Below are positions 44,969 to 54,929 of a DNA stretch of 64,000 bases, one piece after another (the stretch's first letter is position 1; every line of letters starts with the position of its first letter). The stretch spans positions 13,026,501 to 13,090,500 of the forward strand of contig OX365945.1 in NCBI GenBank assembly GCA_947247005.1, read 5' to 3'. The notes beneath the pieces are model-generated. The model was not told the DNA's origin, ran no database searches, and saw nothing but the letters and a program-made list of their open reading frames with translations. This DNA is from Spisula solida. Taxonomy: Eukaryota; Mollusca; Bivalvia; Venerida; Mactridae. A program made the translations under genes and the position numbers.

Positions 44969-45387
44969 AGAAACGAGTACACATACTGCTTTATCGTATC
45001 ACGTGACCAGCTACGGTGTTAGGAGAATAATAAAATTTACCAACACTACTCCTTAAAAATGACGAATAATCAAAACAATCATTTAGAAAAAGCAAAAGAG
45101 GCATCACAACGAGACAAGCATAAACCCCAACCATTCCCCCCAACCAAAAAATGGACCCAATCGTGCGATCCGTGATTCACAATGGCTGAACAAAACCGCG
45201 TTTGCTAGGCGCTATTCACCCATTGAAATACCAAAACAATCCGAAAGAAACCAAAACATATAAGTGACACAAACAATGTACACCAAGAAAATCCACTTAC
45301 TTGAGACATAAATCCAAAATCCGAAGTAAACACGAACAAAAAACAATCCACGCGTGAAAAACAAAAAATAAACAAATAAAACCGAAA

Positions 45388-45400
45388 ATCCTCGTCGCCA
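45388..45400 (-). other. Primer binding site, tRNA-Ser(GCU) type
   Basis: One base after the 5' LTR the sense strand reads TGGCGACGAGGAT. This is complementary to the ATCCTCGTCGCCA 3' end of animal tRNA-Ser(GCU), including CCA: 13 matching bases. It would prime minus-strand cDNA synthesis. The tRNA match is from memory of animal tRNA-Ser sequences. Confidence 0.8.
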
Positions 45401-45533
45401 ATGAAGTGTTGATATTAAACCGATGCAAGGCCTGGAATCACGGACACACACAATTGGGTAACAAATAGTATACTTACATGATCAGAATATGATACACACA
45501 AGATCTTCCAATAATTATCCACAAACTTGCTCG

Positions 45534-45539
45534 TATATA
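45534..45539 (-). promoter_or_regulatory. TATA-like box of the 5' LTR
   Basis: In element sense the region reads CAATATATACGAG. Placement between the CRE-like site and the splice donor fits a core promoter with a start near 45504. The start itself is inferred. Confidence 0.45.
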
Positions 45540-45598
45540 TTGTACGTCTCTCGTCGCTGGCGTCTTCAACGTAAAAGCACCGTATATGACGTACGGTA

Positions 45599-45606
45599 TG
45601 ACGTCA
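45599..45606 (-). promoter_or_regulatory. CRE-type TGACGTCA in the 5' LTR
   Basis: A perfect palindromic cAMP-response/ATF site about 60 bases upstream of the TATA-like box, in a stretch with further GACGTA and TACGTCA half-sites. The same octamer is at 33992-33999 in the other LTR. CREB/ATF control of the element is inferred from position only. Confidence 0.5.
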
Positions 45607-45696
45607 TTCGACCCGTGCCTCCGTTCGGCCGTACGGCCAGGATAACGTCCTGGCCGGCCCGTACTAATTGGGCCTAATTGGCTGATACAACAGTAT

Positions 45697-46215
45697 TCAA
45701 CTAATTTGAGATTACAATAATTCCTCGTAGATCTACCAATCGGCTATTCTACCAATCATAACTACTCTCGTACGTCACTTCTGAACTTCGATGAGACGGG
45801 AAGCGTCTTGAATCCCGTCGCATTCTAAAGTAACGTAGTGGACTATGGGAACCAATCCAGAAACCGGAACTTACTACTTTTTCAGCTAATAGTGGGGCGA
45901 AACTTTGGCTGATGACGGCTTCGCTGGTTAAAAAAAATATCCTATTAGATGGACCCTTACTTTAACGGAACCGGCTTTATCCGTTATCCGGCATTGTTTG
46001 TCAGTCCCGACAATTGATATATAGTGTGTTTTAAGACTTAATTAACCGGCATTATAGATAAAACTTAGAATATGTGAATCATCAGCAAATTTTTTTGCAC
46101 ATAATCTTTAAGAAAACCAAACAAACAGCAATTAACTACTATTTTATTACTAACTAACACCATTAGTACAATGACATGTATGAACAAAAATACAACCGAA
46201 TTTACCAAAACCTTT
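45697..46215. other. 3' flank of the kinase gene
   Basis: Spacer between the retrotransposon and the kinase stop. On the minus strand an AATAAA at 46148-46143 lies about 70 bases past the stop and is a plausible polyadenylation signal. Confidence 0.55.
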
Positions 46216-47253
46216 TCAAAATTCAGTATCAACAAAAATGCTTAGTGTTCTATTCATAACATCCGATATTTCTCTGGCATTCGGTCGCAGATGTGGCTCA
46301 AACTGCCATGTCTTGTGAATTATACCCAGTACGTCTTCATCGACCATAACGTCGTTTGAAATCTCGGGCATAACTCCGTTTTCACCAACCTGATGCCGCA
46401 TTTGAACGGAGCTTAAATCGTGAAAGGGTTCTTCAAAGAAAATGATTTCAAATAAAACCAAACCTAGGGAGTAGACATCAGTGTGTATCATATCTCTGAG
46501 ACACAAGATGTCTCCGCGAAGTATTTCAGGCGCAGAATAACGCGGAGTCCCCCTGTGACAGACAAATTCGTCGCCAGACAGCGACTGTGTTGTGGTTTGC
46601 ATCATCATACTCAAACCAAAGTCCGTTATCTTGGCTTCACAAATTTGATTCTCGACATAATCCATCAGAATATTGGCTGTTTTAATGTCGCAATGAGCAA
46701 TGCGTCGTCCGTGTAGATACATAATACCCTTGCATACCTGTTGCGTTATGCTTAAGATATCATCATCATTGAAGTAAAGTTTATGTACATGGATAGCGTC
46801 ATACAGACTGTATTGCATGTATTCCATTACAATACACACGTCAGGCATCTCTGTACACGCACCAATAAATTTGACAATGTTAGGATGATCGAGTTCGCAA
46901 AACTTCTTGACCTCCTCAGCAAAAGTGACGATGTTTCTGTCGGTGAACTTTTCGGTCCTTAACATCTTCACGGCGACCACAGTTTCGTGCCATTTCGCGA
47001 AATAGACCTCACCAAATCCACCACGGCCTATTCTGACATGAAGCTTAAGCTCGTTGAAATCAATTTTCTTTCCATTGTAATCTTCCAAGATGGACATTTC
47101 GGTCTTTGGTGGTTCCTTGAATGCCCTTTGCCAGGAGCGCTCGGCTTGTTGGCGGTTGTGATAACATATGGCTTGGCGTAAAGCAGTTCTTGACGGATCC
47201 TTGGATTCAAATATACCATCTGGTATATCATCATCATCTGCAGTTTCAGACAT
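46216..47253 (-). CDS. TKL-like protein kinase domain, last exon of a repeat-kinase gene
   Basis: 345 codons holding a full kinase fold at about residues 70-340: glycine loop GRGGFGEV (76-83), VAVK lysine K96, αC glutamate near E113/E114, catalytic loop HCDIKTANIL (187-196; D189, N194), DFG 211-213 and APE 241-243. The arginine of HRD is cysteine, so it is a non-RD kinase. The overall pattern (HPNIVKFIGAC, GIMYLHGRRIAHCDIK, PEILRGDI) is TKL/RIPK-MLK-like; serine/threonine specificity is likely but inferred. The ATG is preceded at once by TTTTTACCAG, a splice acceptor in phase 0, so it need not be the true start. I infer that it continues the repeat exon at 48311-49909. AATAAA follows about 70 bases after the stop. 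Confidence 0.9.
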   Translation of the reverse strand: MSETADDDDIPDGIFESKDPSRTALRQAICYHNRQQAERSWQRAFKEPPKTEMSILEDYNGKKIDFNELKLHVRIGRGGFGEVYFAKWHETVVAVKMLRTEKFTDRNIVTFAEEVKKFCELDHPNIVKFIGACTEMPDVCIVMEYMQYSLYDAIHVHKLYFNDDDILSITQQVCKGIMYLHGRRIAHCDIKTANILMDYVENQICEAKITDFGLSMMMQTTTQSLSGDEFVCHRGTPRYSAPEILRGDILCLRDMIHTDVYSLGLVLFEIIFFEEPFHDLSSVQMRHQVGENGVMPEISNDVMVDEDVLGIIHKTWQFEPHLRPNAREISDVMNRTLSIFVDTEF

Positions 47254-48310
47254 CTGGTAAAAATGTCAAGAAAATCATTTTATCATTTTATACACACAAA
47301 AAATAATTTTCAAACTTAGTTAATCGAAAGTCATCAAATCTAATTATTGTCGTCGTTTTGACCAGGGACTTCTTCATGCAGAGCTAACAATGTATACTGT
47401 TCTTTTTGTGTCTATCACGTTTTGGCAATCACGTCACTAAAATTGTACTTTACACACGGGCATAAGTCTACATATATCGCGGGAATCCTTACACCTGGAT
47501 AATTTTTCGATTCTTTGTATCATTTTTGAATGCAGGCTTGTCAAGGACGGCATACCACCACTTTCGATCAAACTGAAGTTAAATACTGATTGGCTGTAAC
47601 TGACTTTGTCCCCGTCCTTGTCTCCCAGATAAACCAGCATGATTGGATAATCACAGCATGATAACAACCTGGTGGATGTATGTTAAGGTATGCATCCCAT
47701 TTTCGACCAATTTGTCTAATGGTTAGTTGTTTTTATGAAACTGAACCTATTTTACCGCATTTTTGTGAATGTTAAACAGAGTGAAAAATCAATGTTGGAT
47801 TTATTTTGAAAGTTTAACATATTTTGTATCATATTCACAAATGTTTAGTTTTACTAAAGCAACGTACCACTCTGTCTTCATGCAGCATCAGAAGGTTATT
47901 AAACCTCAAATGTAGTAGAAATTAGACAAATTGGCCGAAAATGTGATGCATTCCTAAACATACACCCACCATGTTGTAATCATGCTGTGGTTATCCAAGC
48001 ATGCTGGTTTATCTGAGTAACAAGGGTGCCCCCGTCGACATTTAATGGTCTTTTATATACTTCCCAGATGAACAAGATTTGAAATATTAAATTTTGTTGT
48101 CGGGATGAGGAGAATCAAGAAGTCATTTAGCTAGACTAAGAGGGTTGTGCTGGTTTGGATTATTTTTAATTTATTAGTATTTATTATAATAAAATGCAGA
48201 TATTAATGCAATCGGAACACCTCGGACATACTGACGTTTTATTATTATGGAAACTCGGCATCAATGACGGAAATACAAGATGAATTACGATTGATGTTAC
48301 TAAAGCTTAC
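47254..48310 (-). other. Predicted 1057-bp intron of the repeat-kinase gene
   Basis: On the minus strand the donor is AACCAG|GTAAGC (48311/48310) and the acceptor is TTTTTACCAG|ATG (ending 47254). Both exon ends are in phase 0. If unspliced, the upstream frame runs 21 codons to a stop. A 76-codon ORF inside (47437-47667) shows no motif. Confidence 0.7.
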
Positions 48311-49909
48311 CTGGTTTGTTCGCAGCTTTTCAATGATTTCCGGAATCTTATAAGTGACAATGCTCTTTCTAGGCATTGAACCTAGCGGCTTGCCAGCTCG
48401 TCCAAGGTGTCTGTTCAGTGGGGTGTCCGCATAAACCCTCCTTGTTATGTCGTTCGTTTTTTGTGAATAAACCATGGTACCATGCGGCATGCCTACCCTG
48501 CCTAGTTTTCTATTCTGCGAGTTGTTCGTGTAACGTTTTGTAAACTCGGCATTTGGTTGATCCTTCTTGTGAACCACAGCTTCAACCTCGCCAGCATTTG
48601 CTTTAGGACAATCACCTCTGGCCACATCCTTTCTGGAAATCACAGCTTCACCATGCAGTAAACCAACACGATCATTTGTCCTGTTGTAATAGTTGTCTAC
48701 ATATCGTTTTTCAGTCTTTGGTTTACCGCGATTAGCTGCTTTGTCGTCATCTTTCAATTCGCTGAACGAAATGGACGGCGTACGTGTATGTAAATGGCCT
48801 TCTTCTCTATGTTCACCACAAGCTAGGTCATCATACAAGTTGGGGGCTTTCGTTGATGACCCAGTATAATTCCGAGTGTCCCTGTTTTCCCTAGTACAAT
48901 GTTTCGTTTTAATTCTGGTGACACTATCGTTGCTTAACCTTAGCGTTGAAGAATCATGTATTTCGTGTAACACAGGAGATGCGTTATTTCGACCACGATC
49001 GGCCCCCAGCAGGGAACATCTTGGTTTGATCGTCGATGTCGGACTGTTCCCGTACTTGGAGACTTCATTCGGTCTGGATATGGACTCGTTGGGATACCCG
49101 GATTGAGGCTTATGGGAACGTCGGTGTGTTGCCGACTCCACCGCAGTACCATGTGGCAGTCCAACACGGTCTAATTGTCGGTTTTTGGCATTATCTACAT
49201 ATGTTTTGGTTGTACTAGTTGAACTGATTTCATTTTCTACTGGTGTTCGGCTCTGTCTGCGTGAGGGAGTGTTGTTACCTCGGGCAGCTGGGCGAGTGTT
49301 GCTTTCTCGGGCAGCTGGGGGAGTGTTGTTTCCTCGGGCAGCTGGATGAATGTTGTTATTACGGGTCGTAGATGGCATAACAGCGGTACCATGTTGTTGA
49401 CCTACTCGCTCTATCCTTCGGTTTTGTGCATTATCTACATACACATTCGCATCTCTGGCTGACGAGGATTGGTGCGTGGCGCCTCCTGATTGGGGCATGG
49501 TGCCTTTTGGTTGACCTACTCGTCCTATCCTTCGGTTTTGTGCATTATCTACATACACATTCGCATCGCTGGCTGACGAGGATTGGTGCGTGGCGCCTCC
49601 TGATCGGGGCATGGTGCCTTTTGGTTGACCTACTCGTCCTATCCTTCGGTTTTGTGCATTATCTACATACACATTCGCATCGCTGGCTGACGAGGATTGG
49701 TACGTGGCGCCTTCTGATAGGGGCATGGTGCCTTTTGGTTGACCTACTCGTCCTATCCTTCGGTTTTGTGCATTATCTACATACACATTCTCATAGCTGG
49801 CTGACGAGGATTGGTGCGTGGCGCCTCCTGATTGGGGCATGGTGCCTTTTGGTTGACCTACTCGACCAAGTTTTCTGTTCATGGCATTGTCGGTGTATGT
49901 CTTCGACAT
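48311..49909 (-). CDS. Nine-repeat YxDNxxNRxxxRVGxPxG exon of the repeat-kinase gene
   Basis: 533 codons from the ATG at 49909 to the donor. The protein is hydrophilic and built of nine motif copies such as YVDNAQNRRIGRVGQPKGTM. The first five are regularly spaced (about 38 residues) with serine/glycine-rich linkers (GGATHQSSSAS). The later ones are more diverged and separated by long, low-complexity, basic or polar linkers (for example the ARGNNTPPAARESN stretch). No enzyme domain, signal peptide or membrane segment was seen. The function of the repeat is unknown to me; it may be a docking or multimerisation array for the attached kinase. An acceptor (CTTTTTTCAG, ending 49929) just upstream places the ATG near the start of an internal exon, so a 5' UTR intron is likely. 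Confidence 0.8.
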
Positions 49910-49928
49910 AGTGATTTAAATGGTTGGC

Positions 49929-49940
49929 CTGAAAAAAGTT
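49929..49940 (-). other. Splice acceptor before the repeat exon
   Basis: In sense, AACTTTTTTCAG followed by GCCAACC, 19 bases before the ATG at 49909. It implies an upstream non-coding or short coding exon that I could not place. Confidence 0.5.
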
Positions 49941-50699
49941 AAACATGTAGTTTATATGTAATATTTTAGCAGTTATGAGCACATTTTAAGGACCATACTA
50001 GTAACTCAATAAATTAAGTTGGATGAAAGACCATACCACAAAACCCAATCTTTATGAAGCGAATCAGACATCAAGGTATACAATCTAAAAAAGTTTGATG
50101 AATTTTGAAAGCTTCTGTACCAGCTACAAGAATTGCTTACAGACGGACGGACGGATGTTTTCACTGACTTGACATTGAGGTTTTCTTTTTGTTCATCATT
50201 TTGTTTGTAAAACCCCATAAGCAGCATTTTGCACCCCGTAAGCAACATAATGAATATAATCTAAATATAGCCTATTGTTCCACACCCCACAACTACAAAT
50301 GGGTGAGTACGGACGGACAGATAGATATAGTGCTCACATGGCTTTCTTTTGTTGTCTCATAGCCCCGTAAAAGCAAAAGCCAAATCATTAGGTCTATACG
50401 GAATACATGCACTGAATTTATATTCCTCTCCTAGCCACATGCCTACACGTACTGTCCCGTTTGACAGACAAACATCTTGAAAGCGCTATCCCATAATAAG
50501 TCCGTTCGAGCAAATATAAAAGAACTAATCGTGGGAAATTTATTTTGCAGTGGTGTTTATTTACAAATATTTCATCGCGAAGGATTTCCCAAAAGTTATG
50601 CCATTCACATCAGTGTTGTCGAAGTTTTATTAATATGTTGTCGACAGAAAAAAATTATCAATAGCAAAATCAATACCAATGTTTATATTTGATTTGCTT
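49941..50699. other. Intron or upstream region, no exon seen
   Basis: It contains two GACGGACGGAC-type stretches (about 50146 and 50308) typical of bivalve dispersed repeats. The first exon and promoter of the kinase gene may lie here or further right but cannot be called. Confidence 0.4.
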
Positions 50700-50937
50700 A
50701 TGCTAAGGTCACATTTGCCCTACGAGCTCCTTGCGAGCTCCGTACGACTAGATTTTGGCAAACTCGCACGGCGTCCGTACGGATATCGTACGAGTGTATC
50801 TCTATAGATCGTTCGTGGTCAGTACGAGCTGTGACCAGACGTTACAAACATACAAAAACCGTTAGGATTTAAAAAATGTGAACTCGTCGAGTTGATAAAT
50901 TCTTACGGATATCTTACGAGCTTTGTGACCCTAGCAT
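50700..50937. mobile_element. MITE-like element with ATGCTARGGTCACA ends
   Basis: The left end is ATGCTAAGGTCACA and the complement of the right end is ATGCTAGGGTCACA (238 bp in all). Internally it has CCTACGAGCTCC and GATTTTGGCAAACTCG. A partial relative without the ends is at 58093-58140. No coding capacity. Confidence 0.65.
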
Positions 50938-52225
50938 TACAGAAGAGATATGAAGTTCTATCAGTGAAATAAATCGTATATCTTTTCACTTGTTATCACT
51001 CTCTGCAATGATTGATATATGCTCCGGACACACAGGGACTACTTTATTTTTACCAAAACACTGAAACTCAACACTAAAATGCCATAAACTTTTTTTACTG
51101 AACGGAAACATGGTGTATGGATATTCATTTTCTCAAATACATCATTTCCTATAAGTTGAAGTACAATTTGATGCCAAATTCTAAAATGTTTTCGTATAGT
51201 CACCATACTCCAAGATGGCGGATTATGAATTGAAAATCTGAATGGAATGATGTATTCAGCCACAGTTTAACAACATTCGTAATTAGGCATAACTACAAAT
51301 TGAGGGCTTTTGCAGGAGTTTTGCACTGAGCCCTCGAAATGTAGTACCACTTGAAATAGAATATGTGTTTGTTTTGATTGAATACTGTTAATATCTCATA
51401 GTGTAGTCTAGTTATAAAATTTTAATATAAACCGAATTCAATCAAACAAACACATGTCCTCTATTTATCAATTCAATTTAATTAAAATGTGTGTAATTGT
51501 ATTAAACGTTCTAGGCCAGTTTATCATTCTGCATCCAATTCATATCTCTGTAAGTGTACAAGTGTAACTGGGAAAATGAAAGCGAAATTATATCAAGTGT
51601 TCGTACATTAATGATGAAATAGTTTACTGTTTAGCTTTCAGAAAATGAGATGAAGTACTAGTATAGTTTACATAAGTAGGCCTACTACGTAATATGAAAA
51701 ATGTACGTAATATGGGGATTCAGAGCTATTGTTCTAATGAGTATGTCAATGAGAAGGTTCAAGTGCGTGTCTGACCCAATTTAAACTAAATTTGTGTACC
51801 GCAGACATATTCACTTAAACGCGTACATAAATTATGTACACTTTCTAGAAACCCTGATTTCGACAGCATAAGTTCTCCTCATCACGTGATCGCCATTAAG
51901 GAAGATCGTAAACCTATAATCCGATCGATTGAATACATTACTTATGTATGTCATAACTTATGTAATTAAGATTATTTTTGGGTAAATAATGTGTCGTAAC
52001 ATTATATTCATACATTTTTATTAATACTATACATACCATAACATTAAGAGTATTATTATGTCACTTAATGGTATCTTTACATTTCTAGTACAAGAAAACC
52101 ATTGATGCAAAGCATCAAAGGTCGCCTCTGAATGGTGTAATTATACAAATGTATCTGAAAAAATGTTTTTTTATTGTTCAAATAATGTTAACTGCTAGAA
52201 TTTGAATTGTATTTGCCAATACAAT
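50938..52225. other. Intergenic, no gene seen
   Basis: AT-rich sequence without recognisable features. Confidence 0.5.
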
Positions 52226-52432
52226 TATGTTAATACTCTTTAATTCATAACATTAGATGTAAACACCACATGTATGTCTGTAGACCAACAATAAATCTTT
52301 AATGTTAAATGTTACTTCTGCCTTCAAAATATGTTAATACTCTTTAATGCATAACATTAGATGTAGACAACATATGTATGTCTGTAGACCAACAATAAAT
52401 CTTTAATGTTAAATGTTACTTCTGACTTCAAA
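52226..52432. repeat. 104-bp tandem duplication
   Basis: Two copies (from 52226 and from 52330) begin TATGTTAATACTCTTTAATK and include ACCAACAATAAATCTTTAAT. They differ at a handful of positions. Confidence 0.9.
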
Positions 52433-54929
52433 ATAAATGAGTCATCTACTGGTTGTAACCAACTATACTACAAGTCAAATAGTTCCTGCGAGTGAATGAT
52501 GTACTGACTTCATTTGACAGAGAATTGACAGGATCCTCGACGTTCTATCTGCATAATTCAACAGCTGATGTGTATAAAATAAGCATGAAAATCTCAAAAT
52601 TGTGAGAGAAAAATAAGCGCGATAGGCCGGTAGCTTTCAAATTGGGAACACTATATGCACGATAATTTGACATACGAAATTTATCAACAAATTGTTAAAT
52701 AATTTCATGTATAACAAACCAATTTTCAGGACACTTAATTGCATATTATGACTCCCTTGTTCCATATAATATGTATATGCTTATAAATAAAACCTCGTAT
52801 CAGTTCATTAAAAGGTATTATCATAAGACATGTTTTCAGTGTTCAACAATATCAAAGATCATAAACCAATGCAGCTGCAGTCACCTGCTGTTTAGATCCA
52901 TGGTCTCAATATTGCCTAGCGCTCACTGAAATTTCGGACAGTTCTGATTTCTTCGGTAAATAAACTATTGCAATACGACAAAGACCGATGTTATCCGCAT
53001 GGAATAATGGAAATAGTCTGGTTCACGACATTCTTACGAAATGCATCTTTTTTATTTATTTTTTGAAATCGTAATCCATCGAGAACAGGTCACGTGCCCC
53101 TCCATGGACTTTTTACACAAGGCTATCCAATATACCTGCTCGCTCAAGGCTCGCAGGTAATAAAAATTCCAAGACCATCTTAAGTTTACGTATTAACCAA
53201 ATAAATATATATATTTATGTACATTGAACCTCACTACAGCCTTGGAAATCAAACCAATAGCAGTTACGCCTTACATGCCAAGCTTTGATCTGTTTCGAAC
53301 AATGTACTATTGTTAAACTTCAGCTGTGTAATTTCAAATGACCATAACTTAGTCAATACTTGGTATGTTTTCATCAAGCAACTTCTCATTTTCTGCATAT
53401 AAGATTAGTAATTAAGTAGGGTGCTGTAAAAAAGCGCAGGGTAAAGAAAAGTTAGGGGGTTGGGGGGCATGCTCCCCCAGATTATTCTTTTTAAAATGGA
53501 ACCACCTGGAGCACTCTAGGTGTCCTGAGGAACTTAAATGATACTGAAAAAGGACAGATTTTGAGGCAATATCAACCCAAATTGTCACCAATTATGCCAC
53601 CGCTGGCTTTCAATTAGTCGCAGGTATTATTATGCCATTTAACATGCCATAATAGACAATTGTATCAAATAGATGTTGATTCATGTGTACATGTATCAAT
53701 AAAAAGATGTAATTCATGAATGTGTTGTTCATCCTTTTATACAGTTTGTCGACAGTTCCGATTCTTTTTTTCTTTATTTTACACTATGCAACAATAAAAA
53801 CAAACTATAGTGTTTGTAAGGTACTCTTAAGACAAAGGAATTATTTCTCTAAGTTTTAGCAAGATAGCTGCCGTTTTATTCTTTCAGGGGCAATAAATGC
53901 TGAAAAAAGTTAACCTGAACTGGTTGAACAACTCGAGTATTGTACTATCCTTATGGAAGTAGAAGGCTTTATAATTTTAAAATAATATTTTTTAATATTA
54001 AAATAAAGGCTATGTTTCGAAATATTCCTTCAGTATTTTTTATGGTTTTGTACAATTTTCCCACAGGCGAACTTTAATCGACAATTTTCACCAAAACACT
54101 GATAAGCCGTCCGGCTTAAACTATTACCATAAGAATGAAATTGTACTCTTAATTTTTACATGTGCTGATATTGACACCAAACCCCAAAGGAAATTATTCT
54201 AGTTAAAGGATTAAGACAACTTTGCTGGGTTAATCTAAACTGGTTGACTGGCTGTATATAGGCCCGGTGGTGGATACATTTACATTCATAATTGGCATTA
54301 TTTCTCTCATTATTTATGATTTAAACATATTAATTTAACATAAATATTTCACAAACTATCATTCTTGAACACCTCCGTCCCCTGAATACGTTTTTAAAAA
54401 GAAATTGGTTGTACATCGTTTTTTTGTTCATAATCCGGGTCCGACCCGGACGGAACGGATTTTAATGTCAACTTTTAACGCGTGCGTAAACATTCACGTG
54501 GATCACGCATGTTTAATTAACATGCGTGCGTGGATTCACTTTCGTTTCGATTTTTCGAAAATACACGATGAAATTTCAATTTCGTCTGCCACGTTATATC
54601 AAAGATCATACACACATCTATCATATTCTTTGGTTATATTTATCATAAATAAATGCATTTGGGACGCTAAATACAGCGATGCTGCTGAAAATATTTCATT
54701 CTCAAAGCATGGGCCGTGAAAATCAAACGGTAATTGTTGACTCATTGTTGTGTTATACAGTGTATATAGAACATGGAACACGTTCAAAGTAAACAAAACG
54801 TAAGAAAATTAATTCGCTACTACGATAATAAATACGTAATCATTGATTTACACTAGTTGTCGTTATTACTTTTTAAAATGTTTATAAAAATGAGTTTTAG
54901 TGAACAATTATCATGACATTGGTTTCAAG
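52433..54929. other. Intergenic, no gene seen
   Basis: A 104-codon ORF (54405-54719) shows no domain. It overlaps the palindrome CACGCATGTTTAATTAACAT near 54507 and the hairpin TCCGGGTCCGACCCGGA near 54434, which more likely explain its composition. Confidence 0.5.

Larger units (their letters stand above)
42012..45387 (-). other. Non-coding leader of the retrotransposon; no gag
   Basis: In element sense this 3.4 kb lies between the primer binding site and pol. It has no long sense ORF and no capsid or zinc-knuckle motif, so gag is absent or unrecognisable. It contains an 85-bp direct repeat (42705-42789 and 44884-44968), a 59-bp inverted copy of a pol segment (43809-43867) and scattered degenerate GACAAAATGACC-like motifs near pol (42016-42436). 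It may be removed as an intron between the LTR donor and the acceptor at 42005-42006. Confidence 0.7.
33795..45692 (-). mobile_element. Ty3/gypsy LTR retrotransposon with PHD finger and TatD nuclease
   Basis: An 11.9-kb element inserted on the minus strand. It is bounded by 291-bp LTRs that I read as identical, beginning TG and ending CA, and by the target duplication GTAT (33791-33794 and 45693-45696). Order in the sense direction: 5' LTR, primer binding site, 3.4-kb non-coding leader, pol with C-terminal PHD finger, TatD-domain ORF, repeat-rich 3' UTR, polypurine tract, 3' LTR. The order RT, RNase H, integrase places it in Ty3/gypsy (Metaviridae-type). No gag is recognised. Identical LTRs and two long intact ORFs point to recent insertion. 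I know of chromodomains in gypsy integrases and PHD fingers in CR1-type LINEs, but not of this PHD plus TatD combination. Confidence 0.95.
45402..45692 (-). repeat. 5' LTR of the TatD/PHD element
   Basis: It starts TGTTGTATCAGCC and ends CAACACTTCA in element sense. Promoter-like features in sense order are a TGACGTCA site (45606-45599), a TATA-like TATATA (45539-45534) and a GTAAGT splice donor (45477-45472). The last lies about 57 bases past TATA, so a first exon of about 25-30 bases is expected. No differences from the other LTR were found by eye. Confidence 0.95.
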
